From Lactococcus sp. S-13 (GTDB lineage: Bacteria > Bacillota > Bacilli > Lactobacillales > Streptococcaceae), in assembly GCF_004210295.1 (NCBI RefSeq), contig NZ_SDAK01000001.1, forward strand, positions 1,922,001 through 1,986,000: DNA of 64,000 nt, in the 5' to 3' direction. Of the stretch, positions 7,681 to 16,579 are shown piece by piece (the stretch's first letter is position 1; every line of letters begins with the position of its first letter). Made by a program: the position numbers and the translations under genes. The notes under the pieces were generated by a model, which searched no databases, was not told the origin of the DNA, and saw only the letters and a list, made by a program, of their open reading frames with translations.

Positions 7681-9144
7681 ATGTTTTTAAATACAAGCGA
7701 ACGCCAAGTATTGAGTCTTCTAAATTTTGAAAATTATGTTGTAGCTTCAGTATTAGCAAAGCAGTTACTTGTATCTGATAAAACAATTAGAAGAATGATA
7801 GCCAAGATTAATGAGGAGTACTTAGCATACTTTGATAATACGCTAATTATTTCTCAATCAGGCAAAGGTTTTAAGCTGTCAAATGATTTTAAAGGAAAAA
7901 ATATTTATAAATATTTAAAGGTCATCGAACAAGAAGACAATGAATTATACAGGATAATGTTAACAATTTTATTTAGCCACCCTTATAAGAGGAGGGATGA
8001 TGTTTTAGAAGCTGACTATTTATCTGCTAGCGCTAAAATAATCAAATTAAAGAAAATCGAAAAATTTTTTAAAAAATATAATCTTATTTTTAAAGCTGAA
8101 CAACACTATGTTTGGATTAATGGGGAGGAAGATAGTATTAGAAAAGCGATAAATAGTCTGATACTGTTGACAAATAATATGAGTCTTCAACTTTTCGAAG
8201 GAGATAATAACTTCATTAATTCTCAAGTTGAATTGATTGAAGAACAAATGAATCAATATCTAAGCTATCCTTATGATTGGACTATTAAACTCTATCTCTC
8301 TACGCTTGTAAAGCGTACAAGAGAAGGAAAGGTTACTTGGGACATACCGAAAATAACGAATATAGAAGAAAAACTTGTGTCTAAAAATAAGTTACTGGCA
8401 AATTTGGCAAAAAAAATTATTCAAAACTTATCACAATATCTTAATATTTCGTTTGATGAAATAGAGCAGATTTTATTCTTTCAGACACTATATGCCATTA
8501 ATCTCAGTAGACAAGAAAGCCTGAAAGTTGATGACGAATTGGCGCACGAGATTATCAAACATATAATTCTTAGTTTTTTTGACAAATCAGATTTCAGAAA
8601 TTTGAACCAAATTGATAGACTTCAAGAGGACCTGTACCAGCATATTTTACCTATGATTTCTAGATTAAGAGTAGGATTACATGTCGAAAATAATTTATTA
8701 GATGAAATTAAATTAAAGTACAATCATACTTTTGTAAAACTATCAACAATAATTGTTTCAATAAATAAAGAACTTGCTTTTGAAACAAAAATTGATGAAG
8801 CGGAAACGGGATATCTTACTCTCTATTTTGAAAAATTTTTTTTAGAAAGTACAACTAACAAAAAAGTGTTGTTGGTGTGTTCAACTGGTATAGGGACTAG
8901 TGAGTTATTACAAATCAGAATTAAGAAGAAAGTTCCGAACTTAAATATTATTGGGACAATGAGTAACCGACAGGCTGAAAAAAATAAAGAATATCTTCAA
9001 AAAAATACGGATTTAATACTAACAACAATTGATACTCCTATAAAAGAAATTGGAGATGTTCCAATTATAATGATTAGTCCGTTATTAACAGAAAATGATA
9101 TTCAAAAAATAAACTATATTTTAGAAGATAGTGGTGAACAATGA
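7681..9144 (+). CDS. PRD-domain transcriptional regulator (BglG/MtlR type) of a sugar PTS operon
   Basis: 487 residues. N-terminal winged helix-turn-helix (about 1-65, with LAKQLLVSDKTIRRMIAKIN), a middle of two PTS-regulation domains (about 170-390), and a C-terminal EIIB-like domain starting near residue 395 with VLLVCSTGIGTSELL (Cys400 in the phosphate-loop position). No EIIA domain is fused; a separate EIIA gene overlaps its end by four bases. Such proteins activate the neighbouring PTS operon according to the phosphorylation state of the PTS. It has a strong ribosome site AGGAGGGTGAG. Codon use is visibly more AT-rich than the core genes. Confidence 0.85.
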   Translation: MFLNTSERQVLSLLNFENYVVASVLAKQLLVSDKTIRRMIAKINEEYLAYFDNTLIISQSGKGFKLSNDFKGKNIYKYLKVIEQEDNELYRIMLTILFSHPYKRRDDVLEADYLSASAKIIKLKKIEKFFKKYNLIFKAEQHYVWINGEEDSIRKAINSLILLTNNMSLQLFEGDNNFINSQVELIEEQMNQYLSYPYDWTIKLYLSTLVKRTREGKVTWDIPKITNIEEKLVSKNKLLANLAKKIIQNLSQYLNISFDEIEQILFFQTLYAINLSRQESLKVDDELAHEIIKHIILSFFDKSDFRNLNQIDRLQEDLYQHILPMISRLRVGLHVENNLLDEIKLKYNHTFVKLSTIIVSINKELAFETKIDEAETGYLTLYFEKFFLESTTNKKVLLVCSTGIGTSELLQIRIKKKVPNLNIIGTMSNRQAEKNKEYLQKNTDLILTTIDTPIKEIGDVPIIMISPLLTENDIQKINYILEDSGEQ

Positions 9145-9608
9145 TGACAGAAATAGATTTGAAAAAAGTGATTCATAAAAATTTGATGATTATTCCATCA
9201 AAATCTAAAAATAAAGCAGAGGTTATTAAAGAATTAGGAAGTTTACTTGCTAGTAGTGGCTATGTAAATAATGCTCAAGAATTTATAAGTGATGTCTACC
9301 TACGTGAAGCGGAGGGGGTAACAGGTATTGGGCAAGGCGTTGCTATTCCGCACGGAAAATCCCCATCCGTTAAAGATACAACAATTGCTATCGCTGTACT
9401 GGAAAATGAAATTGAATGGGAGACTTTAGATAGTGAACCAGTCAAAGTAGTTATTATGTTTGCTGTAAAGGATATAGATGCTACAACAACCCATATTTTA
9501 TTATTGCAACAAGTAGCTCAACTTCTAGCACATGATGACTTTCTTAAAGAGCTAGTTCAAGTTACAAATGTCAATAACTTATATCAGTTATTGACAAAAA
9601 TTGATTAA
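9141..9608 (+). CDS. PTS fructose-family EIIA component
   Basis: 155 residues. Carries the phosphorylatable histidine in GIGQGVAIPHGKS (His71), the standard EIIA-Fru/Mtl motif, followed by the conserved IAIAVLENEIEWETLDSEPV block. It takes phosphate from HPr and passes it to the EIIB encoded two genes downstream. The start overlaps the regulator stop (ATGATG; either ATG possible), indicating co-translation. Confidence 0.9.
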   Translation: MMTEIDLKKVIHKNLMIIPSKSKNKAEVIKELGSLLASSGYVNNAQEFISDVYLREAEGVTGIGQGVAIPHGKSPSVKDTTIAIAVLENEIEWETLDSEPVKVVIMFAVKDIDATTTHILLLQQVAQLLAHDDFLKELVQVTNVNNLYQLLTKID

Positions 9609-9661
9609 TGTGAACATGGCAATTTTGCCAAAAAATATTTTTATATAAAGGAGACCTACAA

Positions 9662-10537
9662 ATGGTTTTAGTAACAGGAAAAGAATTACTCGATGTCGCA
9701 AAAGAACAAAACTTTGCAATTCCAGCATATAATTGCGGTTCGGGGCCTTTGTTAAACGCTACACTACAGGCGTGTGAAGAAGATCAAACCCCCTTTATCA
9801 TTGCAATTCATCCAGATGAGTTGAGCTTTTTGGAAGATAACTTTGTTGCTTCATGTATTGATGCAGCTAACAAAACTAAATTACCAATTGCCATCCATTT
9901 GGACCATGGAGCTAGCTATGAACAAGTTATTCATGCTATTCAACTCGGAATGACATCGGTTATGATTGATAAGTCTTTGGCACCATTTGAAGAAAATATT
10001 GCAATTACAAAAAAAGTTGTCGAAGCAGCACACGCTGTGGGAGTTTCGGTAGAAGCGGAGTTAGGAACGATTGGAAACACTGGTAATAATGTTGAAGGAG
10101 GAAACCAAGAAGTACTTTATACAAATCCTGCTCAAGCTAAAGAATTTGTTGAGCGCACAGCTTGTGACTCGCTTGCTGTAGGAATTGGTACCTCTCATGG
10201 TCTTTATCCAAAAGGTTTACAGCCAAAATTAGCCATTGATGTTTTGGGGGAAATTGTCAAAGAAACTAGAATTCCTTTGGTTCTACATGGTGCATCAAAT
10301 AATTTGGACTCAGAAATCGAAGCCGCTGTTACTCATGGTATTAATAAAGTAAATATTTCTTCTGATATCAAAATAGTTTTTGCCGAAAAATTACGAGAAG
10401 AATTAAATGATGGTAACTCCGAAAAACGAGAACCTAATGTGCTCTTCCCAGAGCCGATGAAAGAAACTGAAAAAGTAGTTCATCATAAAAACAAACTGTT
10501 TGGAGCTATTGATAAAGCCAAATATTATTTCCAATAA
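9662..10537 (+). CDS. Class II ketose-bisphosphate aldolase
   Basis: 291 residues, zinc-dependent class II aldolase of the fructose/tagatose-bisphosphate family. Visible motifs: FAIPAYNCGSG, IAIHLDHGAS (His79/His82, zinc and catalytic region), VEAELGTIG, VGIGTSHGLYP and LVLHGASN, then NISSDIKIVF near the end. Its place inside a PTS operon without an obvious kinase gene suggests it cleaves a phosphorylated ketose made by the PTS plus a housekeeping kinase. The exact sugar cannot be assigned. Confidence 0.85.
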   Translation: MVLVTGKELLDVAKEQNFAIPAYNCGSGPLLNATLQACEEDQTPFIIAIHPDELSFLEDNFVASCIDAANKTKLPIAIHLDHGASYEQVIHAIQLGMTSVMIDKSLAPFEENIAITKKVVEAAHAVGVSVEAELGTIGNTGNNVEGGNQEVLYTNPAQAKEFVERTACDSLAVGIGTSHGLYPKGLQPKLAIDVLGEIVKETRIPLVLHGASNNLDSEIEAAVTHGINKVNISSDIKIVFAEKLREELNDGNSEKREPNVLFPEPMKETEKVVHHKNKLFGAIDKAKYYFQ

Positions 10538-10548
10538 TCACTAAAAAT

Positions 10549-10577
10549 TCCCTTTGACGTCACTTAAATCAAAGGGA
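10549..10577 (+). other. Intra-operon hairpin without T-run
   Basis: TCCCTTTGA and TCAAAGGGA form a perfect nine-pair stem with an 11-base loop between the aldolase and EIIB genes. There is no T-run, so it is likelier an mRNA processing or stability element than a terminator. Confidence 0.55.
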
Positions 10578-10628
10578 CAATCTAAAACGCATTTAGTGAA
10601 CGGTCACTTTAAGAAGGAGAGGTCACTT

Positions 10629-10943
10629 ATGAATATCGTCGGAATTACAGCTTGTACGGCAGGAATTGCACATACCTATATTGCAAAAGAAAAATTAACT
10701 CAAGCAGGGATAGAACACGGACATAGGATTCGCATTGAAACTCAAGGTTTGGCCGGAATTCAAGAAAAGCTTGATTCTAAAGAAATTTCAGAGGCTGATG
10801 TAGTAATTATTGCTGCAGACATCAAAATTAGCGGTCGTGAACGATTTGAAGGTAAAAAAGTTGTAGAAGTACCCACAAGTTTAGTGGTAAAGTCTCCTAA
10901 TAAATTAATTGAAAAATTGGAAGAAATAAACCAAGGAGCGTAA
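10629..10943 (+). CDS. PTS fructose-family EIIB component
   Basis: 104 residues from the ATG at 10629, which has ribosome site AAGGAGAGG. An in-frame start at 10554 would add 25 unrelated residues spanning the hairpin and is rejected. MNIVGITACTAGIAHTYIA shows the phosphocysteine (Cys9) and the AHTYIA loop typical of EIIB-Fru. It phosphorylates the incoming sugar bound by EIIC. Confidence 0.9.
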   Translation: MNIVGITACTAGIAHTYIAKEKLTQAGIEHGHRIRIETQGLAGIQEKLDSKEISEADVVIIAADIKISGRERFEGKKVVEVPTSLVVKSPNKLIEKLEEINQGA

Positions 10944-10944
10944 C

Positions 10945-12045
10945 ATGAATACTTTAAAAACTATAGGTTTCAAAAAACATTTAATGACAGCTATTTCCTT
11001 TTTTCTTCCTGTTGTATGTGCTGCTGGGTTTTTACTTGCAATTGGAAATATAATGGGTGGTAAAAGTATAGTTGATTTTTCAAAATCATTTGCTTTTGCA
11101 GATACGCTATCGACTATGGGGGGATATGGCCTAGGGTTTCTGCCAGTAGTTGTTTCAACTGCGATTGCATATTCTATTGCGGACAAACCAGGAATAGCTC
11201 CTGGTCTAATTGTCGGTTTTGTAGCCCATGGAATCAATACTGGTTTTATTGGCGGAATTGCTTCGGGTTTTGTGGTAGGGATAATTACCTTGATTTTCTA
11301 TCAAAATATAAAAGTACCGAAATGGATGGAAGGGCTTATGCCTACACTTATTGTTCCATTTGTCTCCTCTTTTCTTGGAGGAATGGTTATGTACTATGTT
11401 CTTGGTACACCAATCAATTATTTAGTAAAAATATTAACTAACTATTTAATAAAGCTTGATCCATCACAACTATTAATTTATGGATTAATCATTGGAGTTT
11501 TGTCTTCTATTGACTACGGGGGACCCATCAATAAAACTGTGTTTGCTGTTGTTTTTACAATGTTTTCAGAAGGTATCTATCCCCCTCTTACCGTTTTAAT
11601 TGGTGCATCTATGATTACGCCATTTGGGTACGGATTTGTGTTCTTTTTGCAAAAAGTATTTAGAAAAAATGTTTTTGATAAACAAGATGCAGAGACTTTA
11701 AAATCAGCTATTCCTATGGGATTCTGTCAAATTACTGAGGGGTGTTTTCCCATTATTTTCAAAAATTGGTTAAAAAATATGATTGCAACCGGAATTGGTG
11801 GTGGCGTATTTGGAGCAGTAGCAATGTTCTGGGAGTGTGATAGTCATATCCCTGCATCTGGGATGTTTGCAGTGCCAACTATGACAGGGAATCATGGTTT
11901 ACTTTTTGTCCTTGCCCTTGCCATTGGGTCATTAGCACAAGCAATAACTTTTATTATTATAATGCAACCTGTTGACCCAAATGAGATGATTGAATTCGAA
12001 GAGAAAGAAGAAGAAATTGATCTTAAGGATTTCAAAATTTCATAA
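10945..12045 (+). CDS. PTS fructose-family EIIC permease
   Basis: 366-residue polytopic permease. Starts MNTLKTIGFKKHLMTAISFF, followed by about nine hydrophobic segments. FruC-family landmarks are the GLIVGFVAHGINTGFIGGI region and SSIDYGGPINKTVF. It forms the transport channel with the separate EIIA and EIIB. Ribosome site AAGGAGCG sits seven bases before the ATG. Confidence 0.9.
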   Translation: MNTLKTIGFKKHLMTAISFFLPVVCAAGFLLAIGNIMGGKSIVDFSKSFAFADTLSTMGGYGLGFLPVVVSTAIAYSIADKPGIAPGLIVGFVAHGINTGFIGGIASGFVVGIITLIFYQNIKVPKWMEGLMPTLIVPFVSSFLGGMVMYYVLGTPINYLVKILTNYLIKLDPSQLLIYGLIIGVLSSIDYGGPINKTVFAVVFTMFSEGIYPPLTVLIGASMITPFGYGFVFFLQKVFRKNVFDKQDAETLKSAIPMGFCQITEGCFPIIFKNWLKNMIATGIGGGVFGAVAMFWECDSHIPASGMFAVPTMTGNHGLLFVLALAIGSLAQAITFIIIMQPVDPNEMIEFEEKEEEIDLKDFKIS

Positions 12046-12055
12046 GGAGAATAAA

Positions 12056-12373
12056 ATGGGGTATGAAAAAAATATAGAAAAATTTTTAAAAGATTCAAAA
12101 ATAGCATTTACTCAACAAGAAATAGATAGTATAGACTATGCAGATTTTGGATTAAATAATATCCGAGAAGAAGGATTAAATCTGATTGTCTACATTAATA
12201 ATGAACGTTATTGCGCTAAAGAAATGGCATTGTTAGCAGGGCAAACTTGTCCTGAACATAAGCACCCCCGCAGAGGCCAAAACCAGGAGATTGAAGGAAA
12301 AGAAGAAACCTTCCGTGTTCGCCAAGGACGAGTTTATCTTTATGTAGAAGGAGAAAACAACGTAGCAAAAATT
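12056..12373 (+). pseudogene. D-lyxose (mannose/lyxose) ketol-isomerase type gene, truncated by an IS
   Basis: The first about 106 codons (ATG 12056, ribosome site AAGGAGA) match the N-terminal half of the cupin-type D-lyxose isomerase family: YADFGLNNIREEGLNLIVYI, NNERYCAKEMALLAGQTCPE, HKHPRRGQNQEIEGKEETF and VRQGRVYLYVEG, including the cupin metal ligands His-x-His...Glu. The family is about 220 residues. Here the frame runs into transposase sequence near 12373 and the cupin C-terminal half is missing. The open frame continues as a chimera to 12691. It is the last gene of the PTS operon, so loss of the isomerase probably disables or alters sugar use. Confidence 0.75.
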
Positions 12374-12836
12374 TCTGCTAGATTGCCAGAAAGGAATAAA
12401 GATCTGGTTATGGATTGCTTCTTACAAGCTTGTGGGAAAGAACATTCTCAGCCTGGTTTGATTGCCCATATTGATCAAGGAAGTCAATATACAAGCTCAC
12501 GTTATCAATCCCCCCTTCGTCAAGTCGGGGCTCAATCTAGCATGAGTCGTAAAGGAATTCTTTATGACAATGCAATGATGAAGTTTTTTTGTAAGACGCT
12601 AAGAGGGAACTTATTAATGATGCTCATTTTAAGGCAAGAGCTGAGGCTACCCAAGAAATTTTTATATATATTGAGACCTACTACAATATAAGAAGAATGC
12701 ATTCAGCTCTAGATTACAACTCTCCAAAAGACTTTGAAAAATCAGTATTTAGTTTTTCGTTGACTTTCCACATGGGCCCAAATTTATGGGTGTACGACAT
12801 GAATGAGATAGGAATATCTCATTTTTTTGTATAATA
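12374..12836 (+). mobile_element. IS3-family transposase (OrfB) 3' remnant
   Basis: Translated text ARLPERNKDLVMDCFLQACG, HIDQGSQYTSSRYQ, SSMSRKGILYDNAMMKFF is the end of an IS3-family integrase core (second Asp and final Glu region; here the catalytic Glu context is MMKFF instead of MMESF). A frameshift near 12600 moves the remainder (NDAHFKARAEATQEIF, RRMHSALDYNSPKDFE) to another frame, which stays open to 12836. The 5' two thirds of the IS are absent. The right end is not precisely located; CTTTCCAC near 12765 may be part of it. Confidence 0.75.
12802..12828 (+). terminator. Terminator after the IS remnant
   Basis: AATGAGATA-GGAA-TATCTCATT followed by T5. Confidence 0.75.
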
Positions 12837-13137
12837 AAATCATCAGATTGAATTAGTCTAATGGTTTGAAACCTAGAATTAATGGCGTTTTTTATGCTGA
12901 TTTTTTCAATCCGTCCTCAAAAAATCTTGACAGACAATGCCGGAAAACAATACGACTTCAAAAAATATTGGAGTTAAACAGCTTATGCACCAGTTTTTGT
13001 GTTCAAACTTTCGTAGTATCACTCTATTAGAATGATATGGGGTTAGTTTTATCTTCGAGGCGAGGCTCAACAAAAGATTTTTTTTTGACCACATTATCAT
13101 AGAATTTAATTAGAATACGCATACAAATTTAATTTTA
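12837..13137. other. Intergenic stretch with no supported gene
   Basis: About 300 bases with short open stretches on both strands but no ribosome site or recognisable protein text. Possibly decayed mobile-element sequence. Confidence 0.4.
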
Positions 13138-13166
13138 TTGCATTGTATGTTTAATTTTGATATAAT
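13138..13166 (+). promoter_or_regulatory. Promoter of the LPXTG repeat protein
   Basis: TTGCAT (13138-13143), 17-base spacer, TATAAT (13161-13166) with an upstream TG. The implied 5' leader is about 115 bases. Confidence 0.7.
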
Positions 13167-13291
13167 AATTTATAAATATTTTTAATTCCTACCTTATAGT
13201 TCTTATCAACCTAGTGATAGGCTCTTGAGTTAGTGTATCCCTTCGAAAACACGAATTTACAAAAAAATTACCTAGAAAGAAAAATTTTAAA

Positions 13292-14806
13292 ATGAAAAAA
13301 CCTACACAATACACACTTTTGGCAACCGCAGCTCTTGGGATTGTTGCAGTTGGAACACATGCCAAAGCGGCAGATGTTGCGCATGGTACTACCATTAATA
13401 ATTCAGTTATAATTGATCAAAATCTTAATAGATTGATCACAGCAAGCGGCGGAACTTATATCATTGACGGTAAAAAAGTATATGATCCCTCCTCGGGCCA
13501 AGTCATTGTAGCCCCACCAGTTACACCTCCTGCTACACCAGATCAACAAACACCAAATCAACAAACATCAACTGTAACGCCAAGTGCTACACCAGCTGCA
13601 ACACCAGTTGCAGTGCCACAAGCAAATCAACAAACATCAACTGTAACGCCAAGCGCTACACCAGCTGCAACACCAGTTGCAGTGCCACAAGCAAATCAAC
13701 AAACATCAACTGTAACGCCAAGTGCTACACCAGCTGCAACACCAGTTGCAGTGCCACAAGCAAATCAACAAACATCAACTGTAACGCCAAGTGCTACACC
13801 AGCTGCAACACCAGTTGCAGTGCCACAAGCAAATCAACAAACATCAACTGTAACGCCAAGTGCTACACCAGCTGCAACACCAGTTGCAGTGCCGACTAAA
13901 ACAACCACTAAAGTAACAAAAGCACCAACTGCAACACCAGTTGCAACTCCCGAAAACGTACCAACACCAAAAGCACCGGTAAAAACTCCAGTTGCAATAC
14001 CAGCACCACCAGTTGAATTTGTACCGAAAAAACGTATTCCATCAGCTGCAGTAGCACCTAAAATACCGACGCCAACTGCTACACCAGTTGCAACACCAAT
14101 TGCTACACCAAAAGTACCATTGATTCCAACTCCTTTGCCACAAACACCCAAAGCGTTCGCAACACCTACAGCTATTTATGTAGTACCCTTAAAAGTATCT
14201 GTGCAAGCAGCAGCACAAGACGGAACTTTGACACAATATATCCAAAAACCATCAGTATTATCAACAAATAGTGGCAAGTATGATGATGATAAATTTCCGC
14301 TTCGCAAACTTGGCACAATTTTTACAAGCCGTATCGGAGTAAATAAACCAGTTGCTACGCCAACTGCGACACCAGTTGCTACGCCAACTGCGACACCAGT
14401 TGCTACACCAACTGCAAAACCAGTTGCCACACCAACTGCAAAACCAGTTGCTACGCCAACTGCAAAACCAGTTGCTACGCCAACTGCAAAACCAGTTGCT
14501 ACGCCAACTGCAAAACCAGTTGCTACACCAACTGCAAAACCAGTTGCTACACCAACTGCGACACCAGTTGCTACGCCAACTGCGACACCAGTTGCCACAC
14601 CAACTGCAAAACCAGTTGCAAATCCAGCACCAAAAGTTGGTGCTATAAACGGACCAATCGTTAAACGTTCAACACTCGCAAAGTTGCCATTAACAGGCAG
14701 TAGAGAAGGACTCAAATTTTCGACTATGGGAGCACTTATTTTCGGAATTACTGCAACTTTTGTAGCAAGAAGGAGATATGTTGCAAAACATGATCGCAAA
14801 TATTGA
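13292..14806 (+). CDS. LPXTG cell-wall-anchored Thr/Pro/Ala repeat protein
   Basis: 504 residues. The signal peptide [20 protein letters not shown] ends in THAKA-AD. A short unique N-terminal part follows, then five copies of a 23-residue unit ([20 protein letters not shown] plus PQA), a unique Pro-rich middle, a short charged region (residues 325-350), eleven copies of the octad PVATPTA[T/K], and the sorting signal LPLTG followed by a hydrophobic helix and the charged tail [13 protein letters not shown]. The low-complexity stalk is like those that lift adhesins from the wall, but no globular binding domain is obvious. Antisense open frames here are shadows of the repeats. An exported sortase-like protein is encoded next. 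Confidence 0.88.
   Translation: MKKPTQYTLLATAALGIVAVGTHAKAADVAHGTTINNSVIIDQNLNRLITASGGTYIIDGKKVYDPSSGQVIVAPPVTPPATPDQQTPNQQTSTVTPSATPAATPVAVPQANQQTSTVTPSATPAATPVAVPQANQQTSTVTPSATPAATPVAVPQANQQTSTVTPSATPAATPVAVPQANQQTSTVTPSATPAATPVAVPTKTTTKVTKAPTATPVATPENVPTPKAPVKTPVAIPAPPVEFVPKKRIPSAAVAPKIPTPTATPVATPIATPKVPLIPTPLPQTPKAFATPTAIYVVPLKVSVQAAAQDGTLTQYIQKPSVLSTNSGKYDDDKFPLRKLGTIFTSRIGVNKPVATPTATPVATPTATPVATPTAKPVATPTAKPVATPTAKPVATPTAKPVATPTAKPVATPTAKPVATPTATPVATPTATPVATPTAKPVANPAPKVGAINGPIVKRSTLAKLPLTGSREGLKFSTMGALIFGITATFVARRRYVAKHDRKY
13556..13894 (+). repeat. Five tandem 69-bp coding repeats
   Basis: Units begin at 13556, 13625, 13694, 13763 and 13832. Copies are nearly identical at DNA level (for example AGTGCT versus AGCGCT), indicating recent expansion. 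All are in frame (23 codons). Confidence 0.93.
14348..14611 (+). repeat. Eleven tandem 24-bp coding repeats
   Basis: Each unit encodes PVATPTAT or PVATPTAK; order T,T,K,K,K,K,K,K,T,T,K. Copy-number variation would lengthen or shorten the surface stalk in steps of eight residues without frameshift. Confidence 0.93.
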
Positions 14807-14896
14807 AAGCTCAAGTTGCTCAAAGAATAAATAAATCGCTACAAGATTGAAGCTGGACTATTATTAATTAAGTGGAAAGATATATAAACTAGATAG

Positions 14897-14926
14897 CTCG
14901 TAACTTTATAGTTATGAGTTTTTTAT
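14897..14926 (+). terminator. Terminator of the LPXTG gene
   Basis: CTCGTAAC-TTTATA-GTTATGAG followed by T6, a member of the recurrent GTTATGAG hairpin family. Confidence 0.8.
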
Positions 14927-15226
14927 TTTTCAAAATATAAAACACTTATAATGTTGTACATCTTGTTAAAACGAGCATTTTGTCTTGTTAGGTTTCAGAC
15001 TATATGATAAAATCATTAGTATAAAGTAAGTGAAAAATGAGAATTATCGTTGAAAATTCATTATTAAGATTTATTGAGGGAAAAGGTAAATAGACTACCT
15101 ATATAACCTCTACTCTGTACCAAACTCGGATAATCGATACTGATAAACTAACATTTTAGGTAATAGCCAAAGGCTGCTAAGTATATAAGCCGTATTTATC
15201 AGGTGCAATGTAAGAAAGGTTGAATA
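14927..15226. other. Intergenic leader region
   Basis: 300 bases without a supported gene. A TATGATAAAAT sequence near 15003 could be a -10 for the next gene, but its -35 is unclear. An 18-codon frame at 15037-15093 has no ribosome site. Confidence 0.35.
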
Positions 15227-15850
15227 ATGATTATTAAAAAGGTAGCTTTAAGTTTGTTAGCAGTGACTGCTGGCTCAATATTTATAGTTCATAAGCTTTC
15301 AATTGCTAATCAATTAAAAGCACATGAACTTCATGAGACACAGCCTAGCTTAAAATCAGTTACAATTAAAAGTGACAAAAAAGATGTTTCCACATCTGAC
15401 TCCCATTCTTCAAAGTCAAATACTTCCTCGCAAGAGCAAGCGAAGAATCAAGTAAATGAAAAAGATCAAATTGAATCCTCCCTTCCAAAAACTACGATTC
15501 AAAGTTCAGAGGGTTTAAACTTCAATGGGAAGCATTACGATATTAGGGGGGTTTCTGGTCTAGGACATGTCCCTGCAGATGAATATGTTTATCAGTGGCT
15601 TGATTATACAGAGCACTTACATCTTTTAGCTGAAAGAAAAGGCCAAATTGGTATAGATGTACGAGAGGTAGCTGTAGGTTCAAAGATTATAGTAAATAAT
15701 CAAACATATACAGTTTATAATGTCATGAGTGGTGTTACAAACGACGAAAATGCTTATAACAGCTTATCAATAGGAGAGCCAGTGATTACTATTCAATCTT
15801 GCGATTCAGAGGATGATGATGCTACATTAACAATTTGGTACGCTGCTTAA
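15227..15850 (+). CDS. Exported protein with a sortase-like fold, atypical active site
   Basis: 207 residues. N-terminal hydrophobic anchor (residues 5-25), then a Ser/Lys-rich linker (35-90), then a domain with sortase-like text: DVREVAVGSKIIVNNQTYTV followed by SLSIGEPVITIQSCDSEDDD. The Cys in ITIQSC fits the sortase TLxTC strand, but the essential Arg expected some ten residues later is not there (the chain ends ATLTIWYAA) and the catalytic His position is unclear. It is next to an LPXTG protein. Either a divergent or inactive sortase, or a different beta-barrel protein. The ribosome site is AAGAAAGG upstream of the ATG. Confidence 0.5.
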   Translation: MIIKKVALSLLAVTAGSIFIVHKLSIANQLKAHELHETQPSLKSVTIKSDKKDVSTSDSHSSKSNTSSQEQAKNQVNEKDQIESSLPKTTIQSSEGLNFNGKHYDIRGVSGLGHVPADEYVYQWLDYTEHLHLLAERKGQIGIDVREVAVGSKIIVNNQTYTVYNVMSGVTNDENAYNSLSIGEPVITIQSCDSEDDDATLTIWYAA

Positions 15851-15897
15851 ACATTTGGATTGATAGCAAATAAGCGGATATGTATACAAACAAATCA

Positions 15898-15929
15898 GCT
15901 CACAACTGTTAAGTTGTGAGCGTTTTTTA
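15898..15929 (+). terminator. Terminator after the sortase-like gene
   Basis: GCTCACAAC-TGTTAA-GTTGTGAGC, a perfect nine-pair stem, then GTTTTTT. Confidence 0.85.
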
Positions 15930-15990
15930 TGTGTTATATTTAAAGGAAAAGAGCGGCTCTTAACTTAGGGTTATAAGCGGAAGGGAAAAG

Positions 15991-16562
15991 ATGAAAATCG
16001 GATATGCACGTGTTAGCACATTGCAACAAACATTGGAACATCAAATTGAAACTTTGAAAGAGGCAGGAACTGAAAAAATTTACAGGCGCTACTGTTGAAC
16101 GAACTCAATTTTATATTTTGTTGCAGTAATTAAAAATCAGGGGATACTTTAATTGTCGCCAGAATGGATCGCTTTGCAAGAAACACTCGAGAAGCGCTAG
16201 AAATCGTTCAAGAGTTATTTGCTCAAGGCATCAAAGTTCATATTTTAAATATCGGACTCATTGATAATACACCAACAGGTCAACTAATTTTTACTGTTTT
16301 TAGTGCCTTTGCTCAATTTGAACGAGATCTCATCATAACGAGAACTCAAGAGGGGAAAAATTTTGCTAAACTTCATGATCCCAATTTTAAAGAGGGACGT
16401 CCAAAGAAATTTTCTGAAGAACAAATTCAATTTGCTTATGAATTGAAGCAGCAAGGAATGACATACAAGATGATTGAGCGAAAAACAGGAATAAGTATCG
16501 CTACTCAAAAAAGACGATTTATGAAAGCTTTAAAAGATAAAGCGGTTGACAAAGAAGTTTGA
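15991..16562 (+). pseudogene. Serine resolvase/invertase gene, frameshifted
   Basis: ATG 15991 (ribosome site AAGGGAAA) opens MKIGYARVSTLQQTLEHQIE, the classic serine-recombinase start with the catalytic Ser10 in ARVS. A small deletion around 16080-16140 breaks the frame in the region expected to read KFTGATVERTQF. The rest reads VARMDRFARNTREALEIVQE, FSAFAQFERDLIITRTQEGK and a C-terminal DNA-binding helix-turn-helix (EGRPKKFSEEQIQFAYELKQ). Plasmid-type resolvase, presumably non-functional. Its 3' end overlaps the antitoxin-RNA promoter of the next locus. Confidence 0.88.
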
Positions 16563-16573
16563 AGTGTTATAAT
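16546..16573 (+). promoter_or_regulatory. Promoter of antitoxin RNA, copy 1
   Basis: TTGACA (16546-16551), 16-base spacer, TATAAT (16568-16573): both hexamers are consensus. It lies at the very 3' end of the broken resolvase gene. Confidence 0.85.
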
Positions 16574-16579
16574 GTAATT

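Noticed and set aside
10554-10628. Longer start for the EIIB gene
   Set aside because: Would translate through the intergenic hairpin; the ATG at 10629 has the ribosome site and the family start.
12906-13100. 64-codon minus-strand frame after the IS remnant
   Set aside because: No ribosome site or promoter, and no recognisable sequence.
13556-13900. Regular direct repeats resembling a CRISPR array
   Set aside because: Units are contiguous, in frame and coding, without unique spacers or cas genes.
13834-14823. Long minus-strand frames of 105 and 215 codons
   Set aside because: Pure shadows of the Thr/Pro/Ala repeats (runs of [10 protein letters not shown]); no ribosome site.
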